Under the pieces are notes generated by a model that saw only the letters and a program-made list of their open reading frames with translations, made no database searches and had not been told where the DNA came from. From Meconema thalassinum (Eukaryota; Arthropoda; Insecta; Orthoptera; Tettigoniidae): a DNA stretch of 64,000 nt. Where the stretch lies: the NCBI GenBank assembly GCA_946902985.2, contig OX336388.2, positions 373,723,387 through 373,787,386 of the forward strand, given 5' to 3'. The translations under genes were made by a program, and so were the position numbers. Shown piece after piece: positions 1 to 11,671 of the stretch (position 1 is the stretch's first letter; the number at the start of each line of letters is the position of its first letter).

Positions 1-286
1 ATAACGCTCTTATAGGGTTCCTACGTTCGTCGCCAGGAGCTGACTGCAGTGGCGTCTAGTAGCCAAGTTCCAAACTAGTAGTTGCTGACGGTGGCGTTTG
101 GAGGCAAAAGTAGGAACTACTTGAAATTCAATGTCTGCAGTCCTTACCTTGAATTAAAAACAGATAACACTCACTAATACAGACATCACAATTAACACCG
201 CTTACCAGACAGATTCTGCACACACCCAAAGTACACGGGGCTACATGACCGCGTTGTCGCAGCCCCTATACTAAGGAATCAACCAA
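1..286 (+). mobile_element. SINE-A copy with tail type 2, cut by window edge
   Basis: Body and 3' tail of the SINE-A family. The block starting AACGCTCTTA and the ending around GGGGCTACATGACC, GTTGTCGCAGCCCCT and ACCAACCAA recur at 24.7 kb and 47.0 kb in the same order. The tRNA-like head would lie upstream of base 1 or is lost. Non-coding retroposon, presumably moved by a LINE that recognises the tail. Confidence 0.75.
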
Positions 287-499
287 CCAAACTCGGGAGA
301 TGTCAGATAGGCTATTAATAAAATTGCTAACACATCGGTAGACATATAAGGTTCATGCGAATACATAATCTTTTAAATTTGATAGTCATATTTTTAAAAT
401 GTTTATGCAATCTTCCTGCAGGATTGGTAGATGTTAACAATGACAAGATGATGATAACCGTTCTATTATTTAGCGTATGATGCTATACAGACAATCAAG

Positions 500-1140
500 T
501 ATCATATATGCAGTAGATACTAAATTTCAATATCAGAGTTTTCCAACCACTCAACTGCTTCGAGACAGGCTTCATTCAGCTCTTCCCGAGATCCAGAGAT
601 ACAGTAGACGCAAGAAAAGCTTGCCGAAAAAAAGTGCGCAGATCTTCGGCCATGTTCGGGTGTTCGTGAGTGTTCGGTAGTGGCATACAACGCCTCTCCC
701 ACTTCCCGGCAGTAGCTGGCTAGCAGCAGTTCTGAACGGATCGTCTGCCCAGGCTTGGCAGGCTGACTGTGACTGGGGTTCAAGTGAGATCTCAGCTGTA
801 GACCGTCTCGGAGCGAGTTGAGTTCTTGAAGAGTAGAGTGAGCAGTGAGCCCGGTAATGAGCATTACAGGAGCCCCGCAATGAGCATTAAAATACGCCGA
901 TTGATATTGGTATCTGCGCATCGTTGAGTTTCGGCAAGCTTTTCTTGCGTCTGCTCTAGCACGGAGTGGACAGTCTTTCACAATACGCTGGATTGTTTGA
1001 GCTACTTCGCTGCAGTCGCAGTGAGGAAAATCTTGTATCCCCATTATTAAAGAGTGTTGGTACAGGGTCACAATGTATGTGCATGCGAGTTAACACCGCA
1101 GGCTAAGCCGCCTGTGACTGGCGAAGACGGCGGCCGCGCG
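500..1140 (-). pseudogene. LINE C-terminal remnant (CDC...H...C end of a non-LTR polyprotein)
   Basis: The minus-strand 183-codon frame (520-1071) has CDCSEVAQTIQRIVKDCPL near its start and EELNEACLEAVEWL near its end. These match the C-terminus of many insect LINE polyproteins, where a Cys-rich 'C.C....T..HI...CP' motif is soon followed by an 'LEWL..L.I' end. Here the two pieces are separated by about 300 bp with no family resemblance, bounded by a 23-bp inverted repeat. I read it as a dead 5'-truncated LINE with a secondary rearrangement. Confidence 0.5.
606..952. repeat. 23-bp perfect inverted repeat around 301 bp
   Basis: Bases 606-628 (AGACGCAAGAAAAGCTTGCC plus GAA) are the exact reverse complement of 930-952. 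The 301 bp between them interrupt the LINE C-terminal frame. It may be a small TIR element or an inversion with duplicated ends; no target duplication was recognised. Confidence 0.6.
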
Positions 1141-1144
1141 TACC

Positions 1145-2295
1145 CGGTTCAGCCGGTGGTGCCGCGCTCCGCTGACCCATATCGTTAGTTCACACGTCTT
1201 TTGTCATTCATATGGACGTGTATCTGCAAAGCTTAGATGTTAGTGTTGCATATTTAGTGAGTATTGTGATTACTATTATTGTTGGTCCTGCCTATAGAGC
1301 GTCTCAACTTTAAAAGACAGTATGGAGTTAAATGTAGTATTTGCCTCTCACTCGCACTCCTATGTCCTGCAATTAGCTTCGTCCTCTTCTACCCCGGCGA
1401 TGTTGCAATTTCCCAATAATTGAAAGTGACAAATCTAAGAAAATGTTTGCGTGGTCTTATAGAGAATTTCCCGCTCTTTATGATGATGTAAAAATAAAAG
1501 CCATAAATAATTAACACATGGCCCAATTTTCAAAATTACGATATTTTAGCGCGAATCTATATTTTTGCATTTATAAAACTTATCACGCCATAGATAATGA
1601 ACTAATGATCGCATCATATCAAGAATTTATTTTTAGATTTCCTGATGTTGGTAGAAGATACCCTACTTCTAAGGGCAGTAATTATTTTCATAATAAGAAA
1701 GTTATGATTTTTTTTCTTAAACGTTACTTGAAAAATCTGGGATGGTGTCACGTAAAAGTTAGCTAGCGAAAATGCTTTTTGCTGTTGACTTTACGTTGGT
1801 GACTAAGCGAGAAGAAATGTTCATTAATGCCTGAAATAGTTTTTAAAACAAACCAGAGCTCAATATTAGGTAGCATTCATAAGTTATAGCACTTCGCTTA
1901 GTCCTCCCGCTCAGCGCTGACGCACCGGAACTTTGTTTACTAATGTGGCCCGCAGGCTATCTCCCCCGACTACGTTTGAAGGAGGGTAGGTGATGATGTG
2001 AAGTAAAACTAAGAAATGAAGTGGATTTTGTGTTCTTTATAAATTGTCCGCCTCGTTACGTTCTTGGCTGTCCCACATCGTATACGATTAAGTTTGCACC
2101 ATGTGGCGCGAGGTAGGTTAAAACCCACCGGTTTTAGAGTTGGGTTGTCATTTCGAAGGAAGCTTCGTTACTACGAGGGCTGTACACATTCGAATATCGA
2201 ATAGTTTGACTGTTCAAATTTTCAAGCTATTTGAACATTCGATTTCGAAATGAGGAGATGGCTGTAATATTGAATGTATAATTTGTAAATGACAC
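1145..2295. other. No gene recognised
   Basis: Mostly AT-rich sequence with a GC-rich patch at 1090-1190. The short open frame at 1518-1766 has no recognisable motif. No TE family was identified. Confidence 0.5.
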
Positions 2296-2350
2296 TAAAA
2301 TTTGGAAGGGGATGGCCGTGTCCTTAAGTTAGGAATCATCCCGGCATGTA

Positions 2351-3214
2351 TAAGGTGCGTTCAAAAAGTAACGAGCCGGAGGCTGGAATGCGCAAACCGG
2401 TGACGACATCGGCTAATCGTGGCGTGTGTAACGAGGTGTGGTTCCGGCCAGAGCGTGAAAGGTCACAGCCCATCGCTAGAGTGCACGCGTGCACGTCTCG
2501 TGACGATACAAAGCGAGCAGCAGCATGCATCAATCGTCCAACGCTGCCAGTCGCATTGCAAACAGTGACATGGAGGCGTCAACCGAAGAGCAAAGAGGTG
2601 TTGTTCGGTTTCTGACAGCGGAAGGAGTAGGGGAAACGGACATTCATCGCCGAATGTCAATAGTGTATGGCGAACACTGCATGTCCCTTGCAAGGGCAAG
2701 GCGTGGCACAAGCGCTTCAGGGAAGGAAGGGTGTCGTTAGCTGATAATGCCCGGTCTGGGGCACCCCCCTGCATTACCGATAACAACGTCCAGCTGGTTG
2801 ATGCACTGATTACCCAGGACCGCCGAGTGACAGTGAACGTCATAGCCGCCGTGGTCGCTCCACAACAATGCACGACCTCATACGACCAACACAGTCGTGG
2901 CACTCCTGCAGAAATTCAAATGGGAGGTTCTCGGCTACCTTCCATACAGTCCAGACCTCTTTCCCTGTGATTACGCCATGTTTGGTCCCCTGAAAAGGGC
3001 TCTGCGGGGCCAACGATTCACCTCGGACGCCGACGTCCAGCTGTACGTGCGGAACAGGTTCACATCGCAGCCCAGGGAATTTCATGAGACAGCCATTCAC
3101 CGCCTCGTGTTACAGTGGGACAAGTGCCTCAACAGCCAGGGCCAATACTTCTAACATACAGGTACTGGTTTCTGTAACTATGCCTCCGGCTCGTTACTTT
3201 TTGAACGCACCTTA
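2351..3214 (+). mobile_element. Internally deleted mariner (copy M1)
   Basis: About 33-bp terminal inverted repeats beginning TAAGGTGCGTTCAAAAAGTA, flanked by TA at 2349-2350 and 3215-3216. The element is 864 bp; the related copy at 55.4 kb is 1328 bp. Comparison places one 464-bp internal deletion at the join after GCCGTGGTCG (position 2853), removing the middle of the transposase including the first catalytic Asp. Non-autonomous and dead, though the ends look complete. Confidence 0.9.
2525..3154 (+). pseudogene. Mariner transposase remnant, 464-bp deletion plus frameshifts
   Basis: The N-terminal frame (2525-2740) carries the HTH-type start EEQRGVVRFLTAEG. After a frameshift near 2695 and the deletion, the C-terminus reads YSPDLFPCDYAMFGPLK to the end at 3154. 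The second catalytic position reads HNNARPH where an active enzyme has HDNARPH, a G-to-A change. The third Asp (CDY) is kept. No functional product is possible. Confidence 0.85.
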
Positions 3215-3334
3215 TATCTGGAGTAGAAATGGGAAACCACATAAAACTACGTCTAGGATATCTGAGGAGGGCATCGAACCCACCTCTTCTCAGTTCTGCA
3301 TCACAAGCAAGACTGTAGCCCATTACAACACTCA

Positions 3335-4065
3335 GATAAGCATTAAATTTAACTGAATTTCTTGCAAGAAAACGGAATGGAACCTCTGCTAGGCACTACA
3401 CCACGAGGTGATCTTGGGCATAAGTGGAATCAATGACAGACACCGCTGGAACTCTGTGGCCGGCTCATTAAATGTCACTACAGTAGTTTTGAGACCCTGA
3501 AGTCATGAGAGAACATGAAGTACTGTACAGGTAACACAGTTCTTAAGTGGAATGAAAGTCTCATCATTATACTAAAGGGACCGGAAATTATGTCGTACAG
3601 TAATTACACAAATTCAGTCAGACGTTTTCTGTCTCTTCTCTTTGGCAAATTTTATGTCATTAAAAATTTCTTAGAGTTATTTGGATTTCTAAATAGAATT
3701 ATACTAATTACCCACTTTCATCCCAGAACAAAGCTCAAGTTTTACAAGACTCATTAAGTCTAGAGTAAGAGAGAGATGCTCAAATAATTACTCTGACTTC
3801 CTGAAACTGACTGAAATTGCATCTTTAGCTTCCAGGCTCCCGCAACCTCACAGCGCCGAGAGAAAGCAAGCATCTACCAGTAGAGGTCGAACTGAATACA
3901 GAAGTATATAAATTTAGTTTTATTTTAGAACTTTTCGTGGAATTAAATTTGCAGGATGGTCAGAAGGAATGTGAACCTGTTATATGAACATAAGAGAATT
4001 GGTCATACTGAAAAATAATCTGAAAAAAAGTTTATATCTCGCATCGGGTTATTTTATCAGCTGTA
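3335..4065. other. No gene recognised
   Basis: AT-rich sequence. The 80-codon frame at 3515-3757 shows no motif. Nothing assignable. Confidence 0.5.
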
Positions 4066-4069
4066 GACA

Positions 4070-4535
4070 TTAGCCAATCAGAGCGCTTCGTGGATGAATT
4101 CAAATGAGATTTGCGAAGCGATGTTGCCAACTCTGTACGTGGTTCAAAACAGACTTGAGAGCGCCAATCGAAGAACAACACTTTGCCAAGGGATGGATTT
4201 AAACACCTACCTCCCTGCTGACAGGATCGCATCATTGCAACTACGCTACGGTGACACCAGCTCTAACCCACGGTGTGGTTGTTTTGATGCTGCTTGTTCT
4301 GCTGGTTGGTTTTCATCCACTGGCTTGGCCAACCTGTTTGTCAAACTTTTCATGAACAACTTCAACAAGACTGCCATTACACTTATCGGCCTATAGTTGT
4401 TTAAGGCATCTCAATTTACTTTCTTGTGGATGAGAATTATGGTACTCGTAGGCCTACGTATGTCACTGTAGACGAATCTCTTCAGTTTCAAGAATCATGT
4501 TAAAAACCTTAGTTAATATTGGAATTAATTCTTCC
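4070..4535 (-). pseudogene. LINE reverse transcriptase fragment
   Basis: On the minus strand, from 4530 downward, the frames give a 'NYRPISVM' type motif followed by LLKLFMKSLTNRLAKPVDEN and QPAEQA. That is the finger region of insect non-LTR reverse transcriptases, which normally leads to the 'DY.KAFDS' catalytic block. In-frame stops follow and the catalytic FADD box is absent. The first 40 bases or so also occur inverted at 7417-7462. Confidence 0.6.
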
Positions 4536-4539
4536 TTCC

Positions 4540-7410
4540 TCCACCTCAGGCATTCGTCAATGATAGGTGAGCTATGGAGCCTTCTGCTTGACGAATTGGT
4601 GGAAGGTTCTCCTCATCGTCATTCTTATGAAGGTTAAGTAACAGCTTTAATTGTTTCACATCTGGACCATATTGTATTCCCGTTGACGTCATTTGCACCA
4701 AGCATCCAATATTTTTCATTGCTCAGTTCTTTGTTCACCTTTTTTTTTTTGTCGATCTCGAGTTTTATAAGATTTACTGAATTCTTTTAAATGATAAATA
4801 GGATGACCAGCTCTCCCGTACACCCAGGGATGTCCTGTATTTGACCCTATCTTTTCACTATCTCCCGGCTCCCGTATCTTGTCTCTTTGGGCGAATTACT
4901 CTCGTATGTTTTCGTCAAGTAAAATCATTCAGGTTCAATCATTTAAATTTCACGCACACGGTCAAAATTCGTTTAAACGTTCGAGAGCAGGCGCAATTGA
5001 TTCTACATTGAGTTTTTTCTATCAATTATCTCGTTTAGAAATGACCAATCAATGAACGCGTACAACTACCTTTCTTTAGTTCTTTGTGTTGGTCGGCTTG
5101 TGGTGTTTTGGCGTGATTGGTTTCAGTGTTTTTTTGTTTTTGTTTTTGTTTTACTCTACATCACCTGTGAGCCGTATAGGGGCAAGAGTTTGTAATACAA
5201 TAATGGGCAGTGAGGAGGAATCTAAAACGCCACAAAAAAGAAAATGAAGTGGACAGATGTTAGAAATAGGGGAGTAAAACGTCGGTCAAATCAGAACTGC
5301 AGTTTGCCATGAACTCCACGTATTCTTGCACTGAATTTTTAGAATTTGCAATAAGTGATGGCAGACGATTGTCTGAAGCAAAATCTGTTACAAAATATAT
5401 TTAGGTCTTCTTAAAGTATAAAATAAAGTTCTTTCTATATTTTTACAAACACTTTGTTACATTTTAATTACTGTGTGTGTGAATTTTTGCCGTGTTCTAA
5501 TTCTTATTTTTGGTCAAGAACATAGATATCTCCTTTATTTTCTTCAAAAATAGTTGGTCATCATATTTATAAATCTCCCAGTACACTTCCATCCCTCTCG
5601 ATGAATCTTGTACAAGATTTTTTTTATCACTTCTCTTTGTTTTATTAGTCTGATAGTGTTGGCTGAATGTTTGTCGCGAATCTTATTCAATTTTCGTTTG
5701 AGGAAGCTTCTTCTGCAGATTGTACTATAGTATGCATGACTGTAAATGTTTGTAAATATCCTGCGCATTACTCTCTGGTTTTATTTGCATCTGTTGAATT
5801 TTGTTTTCTGGCAAAGCTACAAATTTATATTTATGAATCTTCTCAGCTATATGTTTATAAATGATCTCTTGAAATATCTTCTGGTTTTGTGAAGACTGAG
5901 CGTTGCCCTTACCATCCTATTGTTTTATCCCTTGGTTTTCGCTCGAATCTTTCGATTCTTGGCGCTGCGGAGTGGCCGGACAAGTGTCCTTATAATTCTT
6001 GTATACTGGGCGTGCAGGAGCTGCTGATACCTTCTGAGGTAGTCCTGCCTTGTCTCAAAGACCTTGTGCCAGGCAATTAATTCCTGGTATTCCCCAATGC
6101 TCCTCAGCACAGCTAGACGGTATAGAGGGGCCATCCTGAATCAAGTGTATGTATCAGAAGAAATGGGTGCGGCTTCTAATGTATTAGATTTCTGATTCTT
6201 TCTAGGAGGGGGGGGGGGTTGACTAAAATTTCCCTTGTGTCCCTAGCGTGAAGGGGAAAAAATAATGCTTTCTCTCCCCCCCCCCCCCCCCCCCCAAAAA
6301 AAAACTTTTGCTTGGCTGTTTGCGGTACGGATCGCTCTACCACGAGGGCTCGTTGTTTGAGTCCCTTACCCTTATTTTGCGTGGTAGCCGCGCCTCCACC
6401 AAATATGTTTTATCCCTTGGTTAGGGGTGGGATAAACACGGTTGTGTAGGTGTGCTAATTTTGAGGACTGCTTCCGAATGAGGGTAGTTTCCCGTGGTTG
6501 GGAGAGACTACCAATGTAGTGTGTTGGTGTGGGTGCTTAATCTATTGTGGGCGTCTCTGCAGGATGCAATTACCTGCCGGGGGATGAATGTCTAAGTGCA
6601 GGCTGCTAATCTAGTCTACCAATTAAGTAGAGTGAGCAATTCAGCAAATGTGCAGAGTCAGTGACTCGGCGCTCTGCAGTCGAGTCGCGTGCTCGAGTAC
6701 AATAGAACCTGACGATGCAGTTCCTGGCCTCTACGGTCAGGGGCAATTATGACTAAGGTCAGGTTGGGTATATGGATGTAAAATGGAGTGTGATTAGTAA
6801 TAAATGGTGTATGTTTACTGACCATGTGTTTATTGGCCAGTAGATGTGATGTGATGTCCCTCTTGGGGAGTTTAAACAAATATGAAATGTAGTACAATTT
6901 GTAAAGTGTGCAGTCGTTCAGGGTAGGTGTTTTACAAAGATAAAGGACTCTGAGCACAGCTAGATCTCACCTGGTGAAGAACTGGAACTCGTCGGGCAGT
7001 GCCGCTGGCCAAGAGCAGAACAGAACAGAACAGATGATGGGGCTCCTCCGGGTCTAGGTTTTAAGGCCTTCCCCCACTGCCTGGTCAGCATTTCCCCATA
7101 GTTGTCGCTCCATTTACCGTGTTTATGTTTATATTTCGTAAGCGTGGCCGTCAGCAGTATGCCGGGCCCGCTCGTGTCTGAGGAAATGCATGAGGCTTAT
7201 GGTCTGCCTATGCGGGTAGATTTGGTAAAAGATGGCGGGGTGGGTCTCAGGGGGTACTTCCCCCGGGCTGTACACTATGGTCTGAATCAAATTTGAGCCC
7301 ATTTATCACTTGCACATTCATCACGTCTTCTCGGCTTCCACTTAATATTAAGTCTATTCCGTTTTTTTGATTTTACCACCTGGTGGTCTCCATGTCCATA
7401 TTGCTAAAGG
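4540..7410. other. No gene recognised; homopolymer tracts
   Basis: Contains a T-run at 4740, a G-run at 6207-6218 and a C-run at 6271-6293 followed by A. Frames at 5544-5768 (minus, basic) and 6658-6957 (minus) have no recognisable domain. The stretch near 4801-4880 (repeated 'CTCCCG' words) resembles a DNA-transposon end I could not place. A possible tRNA-like B box (GTTTGAGTCC) lies near 6356. Confidence 0.4.
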
Positions 7411-7416
7411 CTAAAT

Positions 7417-7705
7417 AATTAATTCCAATATTAACTAAGGTTTCTGACATGATTCTTGAATCTGAGAAGATTTCTCAACAGTGGCATACAAGTACCATAA
7501 TTCTCGTCTACAAGAAAGAAAATAGAGGTGCCTTGCACAACTATAGGCCGATAAGGGTTCAGAATGTATAAGTTCTGTTCGTCTACAAACTGGATAAGTC
7601 TTTTTCCACTTTTGCTCCTATTTCCCATGTTATAAGGATCTATTAGTACCTCCTTCTTGTTCCTCACTTCTATTTTACTATTAAAGACCCCTATATGTCT
7701 CAAAG
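7417..7705. pseudogene. LINE fragments: RT (+) and endonuclease (-) head to tail
   Basis: Plus strand 7417-7560 reads a reverse-transcriptase leader ending ALHNYRPI. Immediately after it, on the minus strand, 7703-7565 reads GVFNSKIEVRNKK and RSKSGKRLIQFVDEQNLYIL. The latter is typical of the LINE APE-type endonuclease ('GDFNAK..' and 'GKRL..F...N'). Endonuclease and RT in opposite orientation means a rearranged or inverted-truncated LINE. Confidence 0.55.
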
Positions 7706-8019
7706 TTTTGCAGAAAGTCTAATCAAAGCTATTTTGGCATGAGATTGGTTTAATTTCTTGCTGGAAGTTTACGCGTTAAACAAATAAAAGTTTTAAAAAA
7801 TTCCTATAAACATGGGAGATATGAGGGAAAACGGCGACGAACTGCTCAAGGCAAGGGCACATTTTGAAAATTGGATACAAATAAAGTGCAAATGTTTAGT
7901 AAATGACGTTTAAAGAGTTGAACTCTGTTTACCAAATTTATTTTCAATCTATTTTTCTAGTTATATTTGTTTTCTTTCCTACTACCCACATAATTTTTAA
8001 ACCATTTGAACTTATAATT

Positions 8020-9022
8020 GTACATTATGCAACGAGCCTATAATGGCAATAATTAAGACACGGGTATGTTTATAAAACGAGCGAAGCGAGTGTCTTAATT
8101 ACCATTATACGAGAGTTGCATACGATTGTTTATGTTCGACGATAATTATATCTATACTTTATATTCGAACAGAAATATTTATAAATATCTGTCGAGATTC
8201 AATCACCTGAGTTTAGTTCAGTGAACAGAACGCATGCACTGTGTTCCCAGTGAGGATCAAAGACCTTCTCAATGTCATGTTTCCAGGGCTTTTAAAAATG
8301 ATTGTTTATCGTACATTAGGGATATCCTGAACTAGCGCCAAAAGATAACGCAAAGGTACAGTACTATGTGGGATTATTTTGTTATTTACTTCAAATAACA
8401 CAAAATAGGCTGTTACAAACGCTTCAAAATTAAAATGTTGTATCGTATTATTAACTTGTTATTCTTCAAATTCGATGCGTATGGAATGTCAACGGAATGC
8501 AAATCAACGGTGTCCCAAATAGAACAATTATGGCATCTCTCGGAAAAGTTTCGCATAAGAAATCCATTTACTGAACAGAGAGCTGGATTGTAATTTCCGT
8601 GGAACTAATGTCAAACGCCTGCTTCCTCCATGATGTTCTGGTATGCCTATGTCAACAACAGCTTCACTAAAATTGTCGGCGAAATCTTACGAATGTGTAG
8701 AAATTGGAGTTGCGGATATTAAGGTACAGTGCTATTTCTTTTACAATATTGCCCTGTTGGTTTATGAATTGTAAGTACAATGGTTGATCCAATATAGGCT
8801 ACATTGTCAACTTTCAAATCATGTAATTCATGTCCGATATGTTGGATTTTGAGTACATGTGAGAGCTATCCTTACTTAATTGGTCAATGAATGAAAATAT
8901 TGAGCTCTGATTGGTTGGAAAAGCTGTGTTATAAGGAAAAGTAGTACATTAATGACCCCTAATATGAAACAGTTTTCTGACATATAATATTTACATATCG
9001 ACATCGACGAAAATTAAAATAA
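8020..9022 (+). mobile_element. Fold-back element F, long divergent copy (F1)
   Basis: Starts with the family hairpin: GCAACGAGCCTATAATGG pairs with CCATTATA.GAGAGTTGC through AATTAAGACAC arms and a loop rich in GAGCGAAGCG. It ends with TTTTCTGACATATAATATTTAC. Other copies are about 480-510 bp; this one is roughly 1 kb because its centre is expanded or replaced. Non-coding. Confidence 0.7.
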
Positions 9023-9299
9023 AAAAATATATGGTTGGAAAAATAAACTTTGAATTTATAACTACGTCTTGAAACGGGAAACTACCTTGGGGTTGTGCAA
9101 ATAATTTACATAACAGACATTTTAATTGAATTAAACTTATTTTCAAAATGAACAAGGTGAAGAAATCGAAAGACAGTGTGATTCCTATTTTGACTTGCGC
9201 AAGAGTTACATAATATGTTAATGCCTCTAATTTTCATGGGCAGGTGATAGTAAAATATAATCATGCAAAACAGAACAAACATCATCGCTGCCTTTCTTC

Positions 9300-9570
9300 C
9301 TTTTAACTTCTGTATTACCGTTTCAGAGCCCGGAGATCCGAGGTTCAAATCCAGACTCTGACAGCGACTATCCGGAGTGTAGTTTATCCCCGGATTTGTC
9401 CACAATCCCTTCGTCCAGTTCCAATGCACCTACCCCATCCTTGTCCTTCATACACCTATCACTAGTCATCACAGAAACACAGATTGCTATCAAACAAGTT
9501 CAACACACACTCAAATATACGAGGCTGATGACCAAGGTGTCCCAAGCCCCTAAAATGAATTAACAATACA
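9300..9570 (+). mobile_element. SINE with tail type 2 (diverged)
   Basis: Has a B-box-like AGGTTCAAATCC at about 9341, a GTCCAGTTCCAATGCACC segment and an ending related to tail type 2 (CACACTCAAATATACGAGGC, then AGCCCCTAAA). More diverged than the other copies. The 107-codon minus-strand frame across it is incidental. Confidence 0.5.
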
Positions 9571-9754
9571 ATTCCCCTTCTTTTATTTGCCTTTAATTTT
9601 GTATAGTACATTAGTTAGATTTTAAGTCCGTAGTTTGTTTTAGCTCTGGTTTTCATTTGAGTATAATTTTTCTTTGTCAGCCGAAATATTAGCGGTGAAT
9701 AACCAAGCCGTTAGTCTCCTTACAACAACAATTATAATCACTATCATTATCATC

Positions 9755-10224
9755 GTCGCCTCCGTAGCGTAGCGGTCAGCGTGGTTAGCTGCCGCCCCGG
9801 GTCCGATTCCCGGCTCTGCCACGAAATTTGAAAAGCGGTATGAGGACTGGAACGGGGTCTACTCAGCCTCGGGTGGTCCAAATTAGTAGAGGGGGTTCGA
9901 TTCCCACCTCAACCATCCTCGAAGTGGTATTCAGAGGTTTCCCACTTCGTATTCGGGCAAATGCCAGGATGGTGCCTGCGGTAAGGCCACGGCCGCCTCT
10001 TTCCCTCTTCCTTGCATATCCATCCTAACCTTCCAATCCCTTCCCTCATGAGGCCCCTGTTCGCTTTGCAGGCGAGGCCGCCTGGGCGAGGTGTTGATCA
10101 CACCTCACCAGTTGTATCCACTCCGACCAGATGTTCCCATCTCTAGTACACTGCCTGAAAGGAGTTCCCTCGCTGAGACCGTGGGAGCCACCACCCTCGA
10201 GGGTAAAATAGATTTTTTTTTTAA
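9755..10224 (+). mobile_element. SINE-H, full length with 12-bp TSD
   Basis: Flanked by ATCATTATCATC at 9743-9754 and 10225-10236. The tRNA-like head has A box TAGCGTAGCGGTCAGC and B box GGTCCGATTCCC. The body starts CTCTGCCACGAAATTTGAA like SINE-G, followed by the shared CAAATGCCAGGATGGTGCC block and GGCCACGGCCGC. It then runs into a different 3' region (GAGGTGTTGATCAC onward) ending in a T-run. The TSD and head show retroposition of a Pol III transcript. Confidence 0.85.
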
Positions 10225-10414
10225 ATCATTATCATCAGGTTAACTTGTGAGCAGGGGCAGATGGCCTTGCCGTTCCGCCCCTTAAAACAACAATAACTAA
10301 TATCACTAAGAGTTTTCGAAGCACTCTACCAACAGTAATAGTTTTTTAGACTATATGAATCGCAGCCAATGGCCATAAGCTGGGCATTTTTGATTGAACG
10401 CCCGCGGGCTCCCA

Positions 10415-10725
10415 ACAAGTACAATTAAAAGTAGTTCCAACTTTGGCCACCAGATGCCACTGTCACTAACACTAGCGCCGAACGTTGGAACTTGATAGAG
10501 CGTTTCGTAACCAGTCAAATATAACCTACAAATTTTGCCACACACCACCAATTGTAGTTGTAGGTTATTTAACATGCCATAAATCTATGACATGGGACCG
10601 CTGGCTTTACTTCCCCACCGAAGGAAGGCATACTGAAGGATTTTAACATTTTTAACTCTCTAAAAAATTCCGACGACTTCGGCTGGGTTTGAACCTGCCA
10701 TAACAGTTCAGCATGCTACATTTCA
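10415..10725 (-). mobile_element. SINE-A, partial reverse copy
   Basis: Reverse orientation: CGAACGTTGGAACTT, CATGGGACCGCTGGCTTTAC and the head reading GACTTCGGCTGGGTTTGAAC match SINE-A copies at 39.3 and 40.1 kb. The tail is missing, so it is truncated or recombined. Confidence 0.65.
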
Positions 10726-10768
10726 ATACATTTCAAAGCAGTAGGTGACGATGTAATTGAGCTAGCTT

Positions 10769-11133
10769 GCCACGGTGGGTGAGTGGTCAACGTGTCGGTC
10801 TACTAACCTCAAGTTTGCAGGTTCGCTTCTGGCCGTGATAAGTGATTTTTGAAAGGCGGCAAAAATTACGACACCATGTCATACGATGTTGGCATGTCAA
10901 AGAACCCATTTGAATTCAGTAGGCCGTGTTCATAATGGCAAAATTAATCTTGGTAGTTTCCGCCAACACAAAGTTCCTCATTTCTCTACTAGAAAGCGCT
11001 ATACTGTTCAAGGATCTTAGATATCTAACCTCCTTGAATTTCATAGTGCTTCAAGGAACAACGAAATTCGACAAGCAAGCTACCCTTTGGGTGTCAAATA
11101 ACAAAGCTTGCACCCGGCACAGAGGCCATACGA

Positions 11134-11165
<32 letters not shown>
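10769..11165 (+). mobile_element. SINE-D copy with (ATT)n tail
   Basis: Head CCACGGTGGGTGAGTGGT contains the A box and CAGGTTCGCTTCT the B box. The body is collinear with the copies at 28.65 kb (+) and 45.1 kb (-). It ends GCACCCGGCACAGAGGCCAT, ACGAT and (ATT)n. The GGCAC...GCCATACGATA end is shared with tail type 1 of SINE-A, suggesting the same LINE partner. Confidence 0.8.
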
Positions 11166-11166
<1 letters not shown>

Positions 11167-11187
11167 TTTGATATTAGGCCCCTCACA

Positions 11188-11670
11188 ATAGTACATTATG
11201 CAGCGAGCCTATATTGGCAATAATTAAGACACAAGTATGTTTATAAAACGAGCGTATGCGAGCTTTATAATTTCCATACGAGTGTCTTAATTACCATTAT
11301 AGGCGAGTTGCATACGACTGTTTATGTTCGACGATAATTATTATAACTATTTTATGTTCGAACATAAATATTCATAAATATCTGTCGAGATTTCGCCAGT
11401 TTTATGTACTGAACAGAGCGCATGAGACGCAGAGAATGCCTTGTATTTGACCATGGCCTCCTCGATTACCCTACTATGACACTAGGCCAGGCAGTGAAAT
11501 TTAAATTAGAAGGCCGTGGAACTCAGCACATCTAATTATCTAATTGGTCAAACAACCGTTTCTTGAGCTCTGATTGGTGGGAGAAACTGATTCATAATGA
11601 AAAATAGTGTTATAATGAGCCTCATTATAGTACAGTTTTCTGACATATAATAGTCAGGGTCGAACATAAA
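11188..11670 (+). mobile_element. Fold-back element F (F2)
   Basis: Complete-looking 480-bp copy. It has a 5' hairpin of about 110 nt, a second inverted pair around TTTATGTTCGAACATAAA, the common centre (GAGATTTCGCCAGTTTTATG) and the end GTCAGGGTCGAACATAAA. No coding capacity. Confidence 0.75.
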
Positions 11671-11671
11671 A

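Larger units (their letters stand above)
2300..3330 (-). mobile_element. SINE-G copy split by a mariner
   Basis: Left part (2300-2350) and right part (from 3215) join into the SINE-G body seen intact at 59.2 kb: CCTTAAGTTAGGAA, then CTGGAGTAGAA, then ATCGAACCCACCTCTTCTCA. The mariner at 2351-3214 sits between them, flanked by TA on both sides. The SINE is therefore older than the mariner insertion. Confidence 0.75.

Noticed and set aside
4801..5400. hAT or other transposon remnant suggested by CTCCCG words and a short ESKTPQKRK frame
   Set aside because: Only a resemblance; no catalytic motif or paired ends.
6207..6305. G- and C-homopolymer runs as a regulatory element
   Set aside because: Isolated runs with no repeat partner or symmetrical structure beyond the homopolymers.
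6658..6957. 99-codon minus frame
   Set aside because: No recognisable domain and no coding context; length is compatible with chance in 64 kb.
9755..9830. tRNA gene (also at 10.77, 16.05, 37.3, 38.4, 40.13, 46.72, 59.4 and 62.4 kb)
   Set aside because: A and B boxes are present but no convincing full cloverleaf or anticodon arm was seen, and each is joined to a SINE body with TSD or family copies.
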